The notes below the pieces were generated by a model, which was not told the origin of the DNA, did no database searches, and saw nothing but the letters and a program-made list of their open reading frames with translations. Below, piece by piece: positions 1-12,884 of a stretch of DNA of 64,000 bases (position 1 is its first letter; each line of letters starts with the position of its first letter). Position numbers and translations under genes: made by a program. Origin of the DNA: Candidatus Hydrogenedentota bacterium (GTDB taxonomy: Bacteria; Hydrogenedentota; Hydrogenedentia; Hydrogenedentales; CAITNO01); contig JAGPFE010000004.1 of assembly GCA_018056705.1 (NCBI GenBank), positions 30,031 to 94,030 on the forward strand. The letters run 5' to 3'.

Positions 1-1
1 G

Positions 2-1597
2 GAACAGGTTAGCGGCTCTGAAGTACTGATTGTCGCGAGCGCGGCCCTTGTGGCCGGTTCCCTGTTCGGACACATCGCGTCCAGGATCCGCCTGCCACGC
101 GAAATCGGCTACATTTGCGCCGGTTTCCTCATTGGGCCCATGGGCATTAATCTCTTCGGTTCGATCGATATTGCCGCGTCCATGAGCCCCGTCACCACCT
201 ACGCGCTGGGATTCATGGCGGCCATGCTGGGCGGTCACCTGCGGTTCAGGCGCATCGCGGACATTCTTCCCCGGGCCCTGATTATCGCCCTCGCCGAAGG
301 ATTCGCCGCGTTTTCCGTCACGCTGATGATATGCCGCGCGATGGGAGCCGACTGGATCGTGTCGATGGCCCTTGGTGCCGTGGCCATAGCCACGTCTCCG
401 GCCACTATCCTCGTGCTGATCCAGGAACACCGATCCCGGGGTCCCTTCACGCGCCTGCTTGTGGCTGTTGTTGCCATCGACGTGGTGTTGTGCCTGCTGG
501 TGTTTGCCGCCGCGTTCGCGCTGCTCGAACAGTTACCCCGGGGCACGCCTTCCACCTCCATGGTCCTCGCGGCCCTGGGTACGCTGGGTTTATCCATCGT
601 ACTGGGTTGCCTTTGCGCGGAGATATCCCGTCAACTGCTCGACCGCGACATCCCGGACATGAGCGTGGCGGCGGTCCTGCTGGTGCTGGTCGGCGCTTGC
701 GAGGCCCTTAACCTGAACATGATTCTTGCCGGCCTGACCTACGGGGTGTACATCTCCAATATCTCCGACGACCTCTCCCACCGCTTCCGCGTGGCAGAAG
801 TACTGACGATGCCATTATACGCGTCCTTTTTCGTTGTGGCGGGTGCCGCCCTGCACATGGACGCCGTGATGGAAGCGGGACTGCTGGCCGTCGTGTTCAT
901 GGCCGCGCGAATCGCGGGAAAAGCCCTGGGAACCCTGGGCGGCGCGATGCTGGCCGGTCGGCCGGCGATGGAAGCCACCCGGCTGGGCCTTGCCCTCGCG
1001 CCCCATTCCGGCATCAGCGTCGCACTGGTGCTGATCCTGGAAGGACGACACGACCTGTTACCCGCGCATGCCGCGGAATTCATCGGCACCGTTGTGCTCG
1101 GCGCCGTAACCATCAACGAACTGATTGGCCCGGTACTGACCGAGTGGGCCCTGAAAGGATCCGGAGAGACCGGGCTGGACCGCCCCCTGATCAAGCTTTC
1201 TCACATCATCGTGGGCATGCCGGGGGGCGACAAAAAACGGGTGCTGGAACGACTCGCGCGCGCTTACGCCCGTCGAAACCGGCTGAGTGAGCCCGCCACC
1301 CGTGAACTGATCGAAGCGATTTTCCAACGGGAGAACGAGGGGCCGACTTCCGTCGGCCATGGTGTAGCCGTGCCCCACGCGTGGATCAGTACCGGAAAGA
1401 CCGTGAAGGTGGCGCTGGCTATATGCCGGGAACCGGTCGAGTTCGAGACGCCGGACGGAGAACCGGTTCGGTTGATTTTCCTGGTTGTCGCGCCAAAGTC
1501 ACACCAGGCCCATTACCTGGAAACCCTGGCTGGTATAGCCAGTTTCGCGCGCAGTCGAACCAACCGGGAACGCCTGCTCGCCTCGAGGATCGCGTAG
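2..1597 (+). CDS. Cation:proton antiporter (CPA2-like) fused to a PTS EIIA type-2 domain, 5' partial
   Basis: The reading frame is open from base 2, so the start lies before the window; the GTG at 50 is probably internal because the codons before it already read as a hydrophobic helix. Roughly the first 370 residues are about ten membrane helices of a sodium/hydrogen exchanger. The C-terminal ~140 residues resemble the fructose/mannitol-type PTS EIIA domain: the motif GHGVAVPHAW carries the phosphorylatable histidine (codon 1376-1378), followed by a typical EIIA tail (LIFLVVAPKSHQAHYLETLA). EIIA domains on transporters are thought to couple transport to PTS phosphorylation or act as allosteric sensors; that role here is inference. 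The protein stops soon after the last EIIA helix. Identity as antiporter plus EIIA is fairly secure; the ion is unknown. Confidence 0.85.
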   Translation, partial: EQVSGSEVLIVASAALVAGSLFGHIASRIRLPREIGYICAGFLIGPMGINLFGSIDIAASMSPVTTYALGFMAAMLGGHLRFRRIADILPRALIIALAEGFAAFSVTLMICRAMGADWIVSMALGAVAIATSPATILVLIQEHRSRGPFTRLLVAVVAIDVVLCLLVFAAAFALLEQLPRGTPSTSMVLAALGTLGLSIVLGCLCAEISRQLLDRDIPDMSVAAVLLVLVGACEALNLNMILAGLTYGVYISNISDDLSHRFRVAEVLTMPLYASFFVVAGAALHMDAVMEAGLLAVVFMAARIAGKALGTLGGAMLAGRPAMEATRLGLALAPHSGISVALVLILEGRHDLLPAHAAEFIGTVVLGAVTINELIGPVLTEWALKGSGETGLDRPLIKLSHIIVGMPGGDKKRVLERLARAYARRNRLSEPATRELIEAIFQRENEGPTSVGHGVAVPHAWISTGKTVKVALAICREPVEFETPDGEPVRLIFLVVAPKSHQAHYLETLAGIASFARSRTNRERLLASRIA

Positions 1598-1679
1598 AGG
1601 CATGGATGACCATCGCCGAGATCAACGCCGCCCATTTCGATAACCTGCTGGACCTGTCCGGATCTGCCTGAGCCTACAA

Positions 1680-2072
1680 TCAGGCCAGTTCTTCCACCTC
1701 CCAGTCCTCCGGGCGTACCCAAACCCGAATCACCGGGACATCGGGAAACCACCGATGGAGGGTCTGCGCCGCCCTGGTTAACTGGGCTTCCTGGACCTCC
1801 CGTGGCTGGGGATTTCCCGCGCAATCACCGTGTCCCGCGACGACGATACCTGCCGCGCGATGCTTGAGGAGGGATATTTCTAGGCGCCGGCGGATCGACA
1901 GGCTCTCCCCTCTATCCGGATCTTCTGCCAAGGCCCGGATCGGTCCAGGTTCGGTTATGGTATCCGCGTAATCCGCTGAAAACCTGGTTTTCGCGAACCG
2001 CGCGACCGATTCCTGCACCCGCCCGTCCATGCAATTGACAACCGCAACGAAAGAACCGTGTCCACCGCTCAT
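1680..2072 (-). CDS. Small beta-carbonic-anhydrase-like zinc protein
   Basis: This 130-residue protein has the full zinc-ligand signature of beta-class carbonic anhydrases: C14-x-D16-x-R18 (NCMDGRVQ) and H81-x-x-C84 (GHGDCAGN). It is much shorter than catalytic beta-CAs (about 200-230 residues), lacking the N-terminal helices and much of the C-terminal region. The start is ATG at 2072, which overlaps the upstream lipoprotein stop as ATGA, so it is the last gene of the ligA-mla operon. Whether it hydrates CO2, or is a zinc-binding relative with another substrate, cannot be told from sequence. Its coupling to lipid-transport genes is unexplained. Confidence 0.75.
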   Translation of the reverse strand: MSGGHGSFVAVVNCMDGRVQESVARFAKTRFSADYADTITEPGPIRALAEDPDRGESLSIRRRLEISLLKHRAAGIVVAGHGDCAGNPQPREVQEAQLTRAAQTLHRWFPDVPVIRVWVRPEDWEVEELA

Positions 2073-2761
2073 CGAGTCGTTTCCTTGCCTGTTTCCGATG
2101 CCGCCTGCTTCGACCACGCGGCAGCCTGGTCCACAATCAACCCCGCGGCCTCAGCCACAACCTGCCGCATGGCCTCCCGTAAAGCCTGGGCTACCCGCAA
2201 CGGTTCCTCCCGCCGATCGCTATCGACTGGATCCATGGCAATGGGAACCGCTTTCGATATCACGTGGCCCAACGCCAGAAACCGGTCCCGATACACCCGG
2301 GCGGAAATCGACAGGGTTACCCGGGCCACCGGGGGATCTGTCGAAAAATCCGCCACGCACTCGCGCAACTCCCCATGGACAAGAATATCCGGCCGCACCA
2401 TATCCGCGACGTTGTCCACGTCGGCAAAGGTTTCCGAATGTCGCAGGGCATCCACGAGCCCACGGTACACGGCTGCCGCCGGGGGTTCGGCCCATCCATC
2501 ATCCGGATACCGGCGCACCACGCCGTCCGCGTCCAGGTACGCCATACGCTGGTCGACTGCCTTGCCCCCGGTAATCGGGCGAACACCTACCGTCCAGGGC
2601 AATTGCCCGGCCGACGGCGAAACCTTCGTGTCCAGCCACAGCGCGTGTTCCCGGTACTCCATGATGGTTTTCGGCCCCAGGCATCCCGTGATGACCAGGG
2701 TCACCGTTCCGATCGCCAGCATCGTCAGCAAGCGCATACGCCTCGCGCGCGACCATATCAT
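2069..2761 (-). CDS. ABC-type transport auxiliary lipoprotein (PqiC/LptE-like position in the mla operon)
   Basis: This 230-residue protein begins with a basic stretch, a hydrophobic segment and a lipobox (VITGC), so it should be lipid-anchored after signal peptidase II cleavage. The body contains a VGVRPI-type strand and a DILVHGEL strand, consistent with auxiliary lipoproteins that accompany MCE transporters (PqiC/ABC_trans_aux families). It follows the MlaD-like gene by 12 bases and overlaps the next gene by 4. The most likely role is as outer-membrane partner of the MlaFED-type complex. Assignment to the exact Pfam family is inference from context plus the lipobox. Confidence 0.7.
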   Translation of the reverse strand: MIWSRARRMRLLTMLAIGTVTLVITGCLGPKTIMEYREHALWLDTKVSPSAGQLPWTVGVRPITGGKAVDQRMAYLDADGVVRRYPDDGWAEPPAAAVYRGLVDALRHSETFADVDNVADMVRPDILVHGELRECVADFSTDPPVARVTLSISARVYRDRFLALGHVISKAVPIAMDPVDSDRREEPLRVAQALREAMRQVVAEAAGLIVDQAAAWSKQAASETGKETTR

Positions 2762-2773
2762 GCCCGGTATTCC

Positions 2774-3772
2774 TTATTTCCTGTTCGAGGGCCCCACCAC
2801 GTTCGGTTTGCCCCGCACCACCTGCGACGGTTCCCGGCGCAACTCCTCGACCAGCAGCCGCAGTTCCGTGAAGGTGTCCCGCAACTCGCTCATGGTCTGG
2901 CGCAGACCGTATTCCACGTCGCCGGCCTTCCGGGTCACGTCTTCCGCCACGGTGCCCGCGTTGTCCAGCATCTGTTCCGCCTTGCGGGACAACGCCGACA
3001 CGTCATCCAGGGCCCGCGTCAGTCGTTCCTGGATACTTCGCACGACCAGTTCAGCCACCTTGCCCCGGGAGGTGTCCAGCAGATCCTGCAGGGACTTCAT
3101 GACCTTTCTCAGGTCCTCGTTCCGTTCGGAAAGCATGGTTGAGACCTTGCGGATTTCGGCCCGGGTATCCTGAACCGCCCCCGTGGTTTCATCCATCAAC
3201 GTCGACCCCTTGGACGCCAGTTCGTCCCCCTTACCCAGTATGCCCTTGACCTTGCCCATGATGTCGCGGATGTCCTCTTCCTGGACTGCCGCCAGTTTGC
3301 TTTCCACGTCGTCCAGAATGTTCGACACGCGCTCCATCACGTCGGTCAGTTGCTTGCTGATCGCCTCGATGGTGGATCGCTTGGTTGGAATCTGGCTACC
3401 GGGGGGCAGCACCGGCGCCTTGGGATCTCCCCCACTCAGGCTGATGGCCATGGTCCCCGCGGCAATGCTGTAAATCACCAGTCGGCCTTCCACTCCCGGG
3501 CGTAACTGCACTTTTTGGGGATCGATGGTAACTTCCACGTGGGGTTTCTGACGGGGGGTCACGAAAATGTTGGTCACCTTGCCCACGGGAACCCCCTGGT
3601 ATTCCACCAGCCCCCCTTCGTACAGGCCAAGGATGGATTCGTCAAATTCCAGCCAGTAATTATCTCCCGCGTCCTGATACACCCGGGAAATCACCAGCGT
3701 GGCCACGATAAAAATACCGACACACGCCAGCAGGAACACGGACACCTTGATTTTCTGTTTACGCGTTGCCAA
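2774..3772 (-). CDS. mlaD: MlaD-family MCE-domain protein
   Basis: One N-terminal membrane helix (about residues 10-30) is followed by a single MCE domain (about 40-120), recognisable from the stretch YEGGLVEYQGVPVGKVTNIF, the classic 'G-x-V-x-Y-x-G-V-x-V-G-x-V' signature. The rest is a long helical, probably coiled-coil tail (about 125-320) rich in D/E/K/R. MCE proteins form periplasmic rings or tunnels that carry phospholipids between membranes. It lies 20 bases after the ATPase gene in an mlaE-mlaF-mlaD order, the usual arrangement. The extended tail is longer than E. coli MlaD (about 183 residues) and resembles plant TGD2 and actinobacterial forms. Confidence 0.88.
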   Translation of the reverse strand: MATRKQKIKVSVFLLACVGIFIVATLVISRVYQDAGDNYWLEFDESILGLYEGGLVEYQGVPVGKVTNIFVTPRQKPHVEVTIDPQKVQLRPGVEGRLVIYSIAAGTMAISLSGGDPKAPVLPPGSQIPTKRSTIEAISKQLTDVMERVSNILDDVESKLAAVQEEDIRDIMGKVKGILGKGDELASKGSTLMDETTGAVQDTRAEIRKVSTMLSERNEDLRKVMKSLQDLLDTSRGKVAELVVRSIQERLTRALDDVSALSRKAEQMLDNAGTVAEDVTRKAGDVEYGLRQTMSELRDTFTELRLLVEELRREPSQVVRGKPNVVGPSNRK

Positions 3773-3792
3773 GGCTTTTTCCTGTCGAACCG

Positions 3793-4601
3793 CTATTCCG
3801 CGGCCCGCTGTTCAATATACTCGTCCGGACGCCGTTCGAAAAACTGCCGCACCCGGTCCACGTCGCATCGGACGGCTTCATCCACCGTGCCCAGAAAAAC
3901 GACGCGCCCCCGGTCCAGCATCAGTACCCGGTCCGCGATGAGGCGGATGGAATCCAGTTCGTGGGTCACGATGACAAACGTGGTACCGAGCAGGCGGTTG
4001 AGGTTCAGAATCAGGTTGTCCAGGCCCGCGGCCATGATGGGATCCAGCCCTGCCGAGGGTTCGTCGAAATACACCAGTTCAGGATCGGTGGCCATCGCTC
4101 GCGCCAACCCCGCCCGTTTCTTCATGCCGCCAGAAAGATCGCTGGGCATGTAGTGATACGCGTGAGCGAGGCCCACCAGGCTGAGTTTCAACCGGGCCAG
4201 GGGCTCGATCAGCCGGGGATCCACGCTCCCGTACTCCCGCATCGGCATGGCCACATTGTCCCCCACGGTCATCGAGTTGAACAGGCCACTCGACTGAAAA
4301 GCGATGCCAATCTGCCGCTGCATGTCGGCCAGTTCTTCCTCGTCCATGGCCGCCACGTTTCGTCCCTGAAAGACGATCGACCCCGAACTCGGCCGCAACA
4401 GGCCGCACATGTGCTTGAGCAGCGTGGTTTTACCGCAACCGCTGCCGCCGATAATGGTAAACACTTCTCCCCGGCGGACCGAGAATGACACGCCGTCGAG
4501 CACCTTGGTCTCGCCGTAATGGGTCACGAGATCACGTACTTCGATAATCGTGTCCCCATCCAGCGTTCGCGCTCGTTCGGTGACATGTGACGAAGGAAAA
4601 G

Positions 4602-4605
<4 letters not shown>
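3793..4605 (-). CDS. mlaF: ABC transporter ATP-binding protein, MlaF-like
   Basis: A 270-residue ABC ATPase with Walker A GGSGCGKTTLL, the signature LSGGMKKRAGLARA, Walker B ELVYFDEPSAGLDP and switch histidine (VTHELDS). The signature variant with MKKR followed by AGLARA is characteristic of MlaF. It powers lipid movement through the MlaE permease and MCE ring. The start overlaps the end of the STAS/permease gene by 4 bases (ATGA), indicating translational coupling. The last ~25 residues (RRPDEYIEQRAAE) form a short C-terminal extension, as in other MlaF proteins. Confidence 0.92.
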
Positions 4606-8453
<3,848 letters not shown>

Positions 8454-8457
<4 letters not shown>

Positions 8458-9155
8458 GGGCTTGTCCACCGCTGCCGGAGTTCCGCCCAGGCGGTATCAT
8501 CCGCGCACACGGCAGGGATCCCAATGTCTGCCACTACAAGGTCCCCCACCCACGGGCGTGCTTCCGGCCGAACCAGCCCTACTTTCGCGAAACCGAAGGT
8601 TACGGTCACCCCCGCCCGCACCGCGGCGCCACAGGGCTCGCCGGTATCCGCGTTCAAGCCTGATGGCACGTCCACCGCCACCGTCGGTATCCGCGCCGGC
8701 CAGGCGTCAATCAGAATCCGGGGCAATCCCCGTACCTCGCCTTCCGTGCCGGTGCCCAGCAGGGCGTCCACGATTACCCGGCTGTCCCGCGTGACCCCTG
8801 CGAGAGCGTCCACGGCGTCTTCTTCCGACGTGACCACCACCGGCACCAGCCCGAGTTTCAGGCCGACTCGCGCGAAGGTTCCCGCGTCGCCCGCCAGGCT
8901 TGCCGGTGGAGCCGTTGACAGCACCGTCACGTCCCATCCGGAAAGCATCGCCAGCCTGGCCACTACCCAGCCGTCGCCGCCGTTGTTTCCCTTTCCGCAT
9001 ACCACCGTCATGGCCGCCGGACGGGGAAACCGCTTCGTAACCTCCGCGAAAACCGCCGCACCGGCGTTATGCATCAGCACCGCCCCGGGTATGCCCAGTT
9101 CCTCAATGCATCGCCGGTCTGCCTCGCGCATCCGCGCTACCGTCACGTGAGGCAT
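8454..9155 (-). CDS. nnrE: NAD(P)H-hydrate epimerase (YjeF N-terminal domain only)
   Basis: A 233-residue protein with the YjeF-N signature: MREADRRCIEELGIPGAVLMHNAG at the N-terminus and the nucleotide-binding loop CGKGNNGGDGWVVARL, then VDVPSGLNADTG. It epimerises the R form of damaged NADHX/NADPHX to the S form for repair. In many bacteria this domain is fused to the ADP/ATP-dependent dehydratase NnrD; here the dehydratase half is absent and must be encoded elsewhere. It overlaps thpR by 4 bases. Confidence 0.9.
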
Positions 9156-9194
9156 TCTCGCAGCCTCCTTCCGTCGCCCACTTTCACCCGGGGA

Positions 9195-10664
9195 TCAGTA
9201 ATGAATCCGAACCCGGTATCGCACATCCGCGGTGGATTCCGGGGCAATATCCACCGCGAACGCGATCGTTTTCGCGTCCTTTTTCGTGAATGGCAGGCTG
9301 GACTCCAGCACTTCCCAGGTACCCCAGACCGGCTCGATGACCTGTACCGTCACAGGAGTTTTTTTGCTGTTACGCAGCGATACCCGGATCGTCACTTCCG
9401 TCGACCGTGGACCGGTCTGCTGAAAGTCCTCCTGAACTTTCTCCCCGATGATGTCGAATGCCCGGCCCAGCCGCAACCGCACGGTCTCGTCCTTCGGGGT
9501 GTGACGAATCCGGTCCTCGCCCGAAAACTGCAGCGCGCCTGACGCGTCCGGTTGATATACCCGCATGATCCCCTCTGGCAATGGTATGCCGAGATGATTT
9601 TTTTCCGTGTTGTCCAATTCCAGCACCACTGCGGGATTCGTTTTCCGTTCCGGTTCTACCTGTGAATGGAACCATGCCTCGTTGCCCCGGTACTCGTACA
9701 CCTTTCTCACGCCCACCCCCGAAGCGGACAACAGGCTGACCTGTTTGGTCTGGCTCGCGCGGATCGTGGTGCGCCGAGGCAACGTGTAAAGGTGATATTC
9801 CGCGAACGACTCTTCCTGCATCATGGGCGCAGACGCCAGCATCCGTTCTTGTGATTTCATGCCGGCAGCCATGTCCATCTGTTCATTCACCTTGTTCACG
9901 TCTCCCGCCACCACTTTCAGCAGCGCGTTACGGAAAGTAACCCCGGAGTTGTTCACCATCGTCACCCATCCTTCAATATCCACGCTGGTCTCCGCGGCAT
10001 CCAGCGTGAGCACGTAGTCACTGCGCCACGACATCCCGGAACAAAGATAGGCCGCCTCGATTTCCTGCTCCGCCGCCCCGCTGTCCAGGGCCCATACCAG
10101 CGTTGGCCGCGCGTACAGTTCTTCCGGCAGTTTCGGCATGGATACCACCCCCGGGTGTCCCAGCATGATTCGACCTTCCACCTCGTACACTGGTCCACCG
10201 TTTACCGCGAGCAGTTTCGCCGGTTGTTCGTAGAAATTCAACTGGTTATCCCGGTTGATCAGCGTGACCTCCTTGCCCACGTATTTCTCCATCAGTTTTT
10301 CAGGGCTGATCAGGTCGTACTCGTAATTCTGTTCCAGAATGACGAGGCCGTCCGGGTGGCTCAGTGACCGCAGGCTGACGGTTTCGGGAAGGATGGTCTG
10401 GGCGACGTCCATGAAGGCCAGCCGCAATTCGCCTTCGGCCAGTTTCACCTTCCGGCGATCACGTATGAGGGCCCGGTCATTGTTGTACACCGTGACCGAG
10501 ACTTCCTGCTGGTCCTCAAGCGTGGTCCGTAACGCGGAGGGATCACCGATCACCGGCATACCCGCCCCGCCCGTAACAGTCGCGTCTTCTCCAGACGCGA
10601 TCCCCACCACGAATACCCCTAGCGTGATGATCACGCGCGTGATCGGACTCTTGTTTTGCATCAT
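9195..10664 (-). CDS. DUF4139-domain exported protein
   Basis: A 489-residue protein with an N-terminal signal peptide (hydrophobic residues about 9-25). The region VTVYNNDRALIRDRRKVKL, then LYARPTLVWALD and AAYLCSGMSWRSDYVLTL, matches the mucoidy-inhibitor-like/DUF4139 family, whose function is unknown. The C-terminal half is beta-rich with an EYRGNEAWFHS segment and ends in ADVRYRVRIHY, as expected for this family. ATG 10664 is preceded by AAGGAG at good spacing. It stands alone, divergent from the GH97 gene. Confidence 0.85.
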   Translation of the reverse strand: MMQNKSPITRVIITLGVFVVGIASGEDATVTGGAGMPVIGDPSALRTTLEDQQEVSVTVYNNDRALIRDRRKVKLAEGELRLAFMDVAQTILPETVSLRSLSHPDGLVILEQNYEYDLISPEKLMEKYVGKEVTLINRDNQLNFYEQPAKLLAVNGGPVYEVEGRIMLGHPGVVSMPKLPEELYARPTLVWALDSGAAEQEIEAAYLCSGMSWRSDYVLTLDAAETSVDIEGWVTMVNNSGVTFRNALLKVVAGDVNKVNEQMDMAAGMKSQERMLASAPMMQEESFAEYHLYTLPRRTTIRASQTKQVSLLSASGVGVRKVYEYRGNEAWFHSQVEPERKTNPAVVLELDNTEKNHLGIPLPEGIMRVYQPDASGALQFSGEDRIRHTPKDETVRLRLGRAFDIIGEKVQEDFQQTGPRSTEVTIRVSLRNSKKTPVTVQVIEPVWGTWEVLESSLPFTKKDAKTIAFAVDIAPESTADVRYRVRIHY

Positions 10665-10722
10665 GTGCTGGCTCCTTCGACTGTTCGCCGGTTATGGCAC
10701 TGCTTCGCGAGGGTCTTCCATA

Positions 10723-10751
10723 AGCCTACCGCCTTGCCCGCTGGAATGCAA
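10723..10751 (-). promoter_or_regulatory. Predicted sigma70-type promoter of the DUF4139 gene
   Basis: On the minus strand, TTGCAT (10751-10746), a 17-base spacer, then TAGGCT (10728-10723), about 60 bases before the start codon at 10664. Found by eye. Confidence 0.45.
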
Positions 10752-10801
10752 CCTTTTTTACCCTGGAACATGACCTCTTCACGGGATACGGGCCATGAGA
10801 A

Positions 10802-10831
10802 TTGCTTGACGGCCTCTCAATGCCATACAGT
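10802..10831 (+). promoter_or_regulatory. Predicted sigma70-type promoter of the GH97 gene
   Basis: TTGCTT (10802-10807), 18-base spacer, TACAGT (10826-10831), about 40 bases before the ATG at 10872. An overlapping TTGACG at 10806 gives a less good spacing. The 207-base region 10665-10871 is the shared upstream region of two divergent genes. Confidence 0.4.
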
Positions 10832-10871
10832 AATCGGGAACACGTGCAATCACCCGAGAGGAGGACCTCCC

Positions 10872-12854
10872 ATGACTCGCAGAGAAGTCTCTATAACTAG
10901 AATAGTTCTAGGATCCGCGGTGGCCATGCTCATCGGTATCTCTTCTGCCCATGCCGTGAACGAGCAGGTCTCTTCTCCTGATGGTACCATTACCGTTAAT
11001 GTGGCCATCGAACAGGACCTTGAGTGGTCATTAAGCGTGGACGGCAAGGAAATCCTGCCTCCCGCCCCTGTGGCCATGAAACTGCGCAATGGCTCCACCC
11101 TGGGGCAGAAACCCAGGTTGCGGGATGTCCGGCATGATGCCATTGATGAGATGATTGAGCCGCCCGTGGCCGAAAAACGCCGGCAGATTCCCAACAGGGC
11201 CAACCAGATGACCCTGGTGTTCGACGGAAACTACGCGCTCACTTTCCGGGCGTATGACGACGGTATCGCGTGGCGGTTCGAAACCAGCCTGCCCGGAGAG
11301 ATCCAGGTGGAATCGGAAACCGTCGCTTTCCGGCTGAACGGTCCCTGGACCGTCTGGCGGACCTCCACGCGGAAATGGAACTGCTCTTTCGAGTCTGAAT
11401 ATACCGTCCAGTCACCCGCCGATTGGCCGACGGACACCATGGCGTTCCTCCCCCTCTATGCGGGACTGGAAAATGGGCCAAGCCTGCTCATCAGCGAGGC
11501 CGACCTGCTGTCGTATCCCGGCATGTTCCTGGGACGGGATGAAAAGGACGCCACCCTGCTCACTGGACGCTTCGCGCACTACCCGAAAGTTGAAAAGCCC
11601 TACCGGGACCGCTACATCCACGTTGCCGAGGCGGAACCTTTCATCGCGAAAACCGCCGGCACCCGGACCTTTCCCTGGCGCGTCGTCTGCGTGGCTCGTA
11701 AAGATACCGACCTGCTGCTCAATGACATGGTGTACCGGCTGGCCACGCCATGCCAGTTGCAGGATACTTCCTGGATTCGACCGGGCAAGGTAGCCTGGGA
11801 CTGGTGGCACGCCAACGTCATGTGGAACGTGCCGTTCAAGTCCGGCATCAACAACGAAACCTACAAGAGGTACATTGATTTCGCCGCGGCCAACGGCCTG
11901 GAATACGTGATCCTGGACGAAGGCTGGTCGAAAACCACCGACCTCACCGCGCTCAACCCGGACATCAACCTTGAGGAACTGGCCCGCTACGGCAAAGAAA
12001 AAGGGGTTGGACTCATCCTCTGGTGCGTGTGGCGGACCCTGGACGCCCAGAAGGACACGGTGCTGCCATGGTTCCGGGACCTGGGCATCGCCGGTGTCAA
12101 GGTCGACTTCATGGACCGGGATGACCAGAAGGTGGTCGAATTCTACGAACGCATGGCCCGGGCCACGGCCGAGCATCACCTGCTGCTTGATTTCCACGGC
12201 GCCTTCAAGCCCACCGGCCTGCGCCGGACCTGGCCGAACCTGATCACCCGGGAAGGCGTCATGGGCATGGAAAACAGCAAGTGGGGCGATAAGAGTGGCC
12301 CCGACTACACTACCGCCATCCCCTTCATCCGCATGGTAGCCGGGCCCATGGACTATACCCCCGGTTCCATGCGTAACGCGAGTAAAGACTCCTTCAAGCC
12401 CATCTTCAACCTGCCGTTCAGCCAGGGCACGAGGGTCCATCAACTGGCCCTGTACGTGGTCTTCGAAAGCCCCCTGCAGATGCTCAGCGACAGCCCTTCC
12501 GCCTATGAAAAAGAACCGGAATGCCTGTCTTACATCGCCCGGTGTCCTACCACCTGGGACGAGACCGTCGGCCTGGATGGCAAGGTCGGTTCACATGTGG
12601 TAATGGCTCGCCGCCACGGCGAAAACTGGTGGCTGGGCGGACTTACCAACTGGGACGCGCGGCAACTGACGATTCCGCTCAGTTTCCTCGGCACTGGAAC
12701 GTGGCGGATGGAATTGTTCACCGACGGCCCGAACGCCGACCGCGCGGCCCAGGATTTCGTCCGGGAAACCCGTGATGTTTCCCCTTCGGAAACGCTGGAA
12801 GTACAACTGGCGCCTGGTGGTGGCGTGGCGGCGGTGTTCTCCCCAGTCCGTTGA
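10872..12854 (+). CDS. Glycoside hydrolase family 97 protein
   Basis: A 660-residue exported enzyme. The start is ATG 10872, preceded by GAGGAGG; residues about 9-26 form a signal peptide ending SSAHA. An N-terminal beta-sandwich (QVSSPDGTITVNV is the family hallmark) leads to a (beta/alpha)8 barrel with VAWDWWHANVMWN, EYVILDEGWS and AGVKVDFMDRDD, then a C-terminal beta domain. An Asp at the VDFMD position is what I recall of the retaining alpha-galactosidase branch of GH97, rather than the inverting SusB branch; this needs alignment. No Sus transporter genes adjoin it. The expected role is alpha-glycoside breakdown in the periplasm. Confidence 0.9.
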   Translation: MTRREVSITRIVLGSAVAMLIGISSAHAVNEQVSSPDGTITVNVAIEQDLEWSLSVDGKEILPPAPVAMKLRNGSTLGQKPRLRDVRHDAIDEMIEPPVAEKRRQIPNRANQMTLVFDGNYALTFRAYDDGIAWRFETSLPGEIQVESETVAFRLNGPWTVWRTSTRKWNCSFESEYTVQSPADWPTDTMAFLPLYAGLENGPSLLISEADLLSYPGMFLGRDEKDATLLTGRFAHYPKVEKPYRDRYIHVAEAEPFIAKTAGTRTFPWRVVCVARKDTDLLLNDMVYRLATPCQLQDTSWIRPGKVAWDWWHANVMWNVPFKSGINNETYKRYIDFAAANGLEYVILDEGWSKTTDLTALNPDINLEELARYGKEKGVGLILWCVWRTLDAQKDTVLPWFRDLGIAGVKVDFMDRDDQKVVEFYERMARATAEHHLLLDFHGAFKPTGLRRTWPNLITREGVMGMENSKWGDKSGPDYTTAIPFIRMVAGPMDYTPGSMRNASKDSFKPIFNLPFSQGTRVHQLALYVVFESPLQMLSDSPSAYEKEPECLSYIARCPTTWDETVGLDGKVGSHVVMARRHGENWWLGGLTNWDARQLTIPLSFLGTGTWRMELFTDGPNADRAAQDFVRETRDVSPSETLEVQLAPGGGVAAVFSPVR

Positions 12855-12884
12855 TCCCGCGCCACGGGCCAACTCCGGTCCCAA

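Noticed and set aside
1598..1671. A frameshifted extension of the antiporter-EIIA gene
   Set aside because: The next frame after 1597 reads about 25 further residues, but the EIIA domain already has its normal end, so I see no need for an indel.
11412..12443. 343-codon minus-strand frame in the GH97 gene
   Set aside because: Antisense to a clearly conserved enzyme; no motif of its own.
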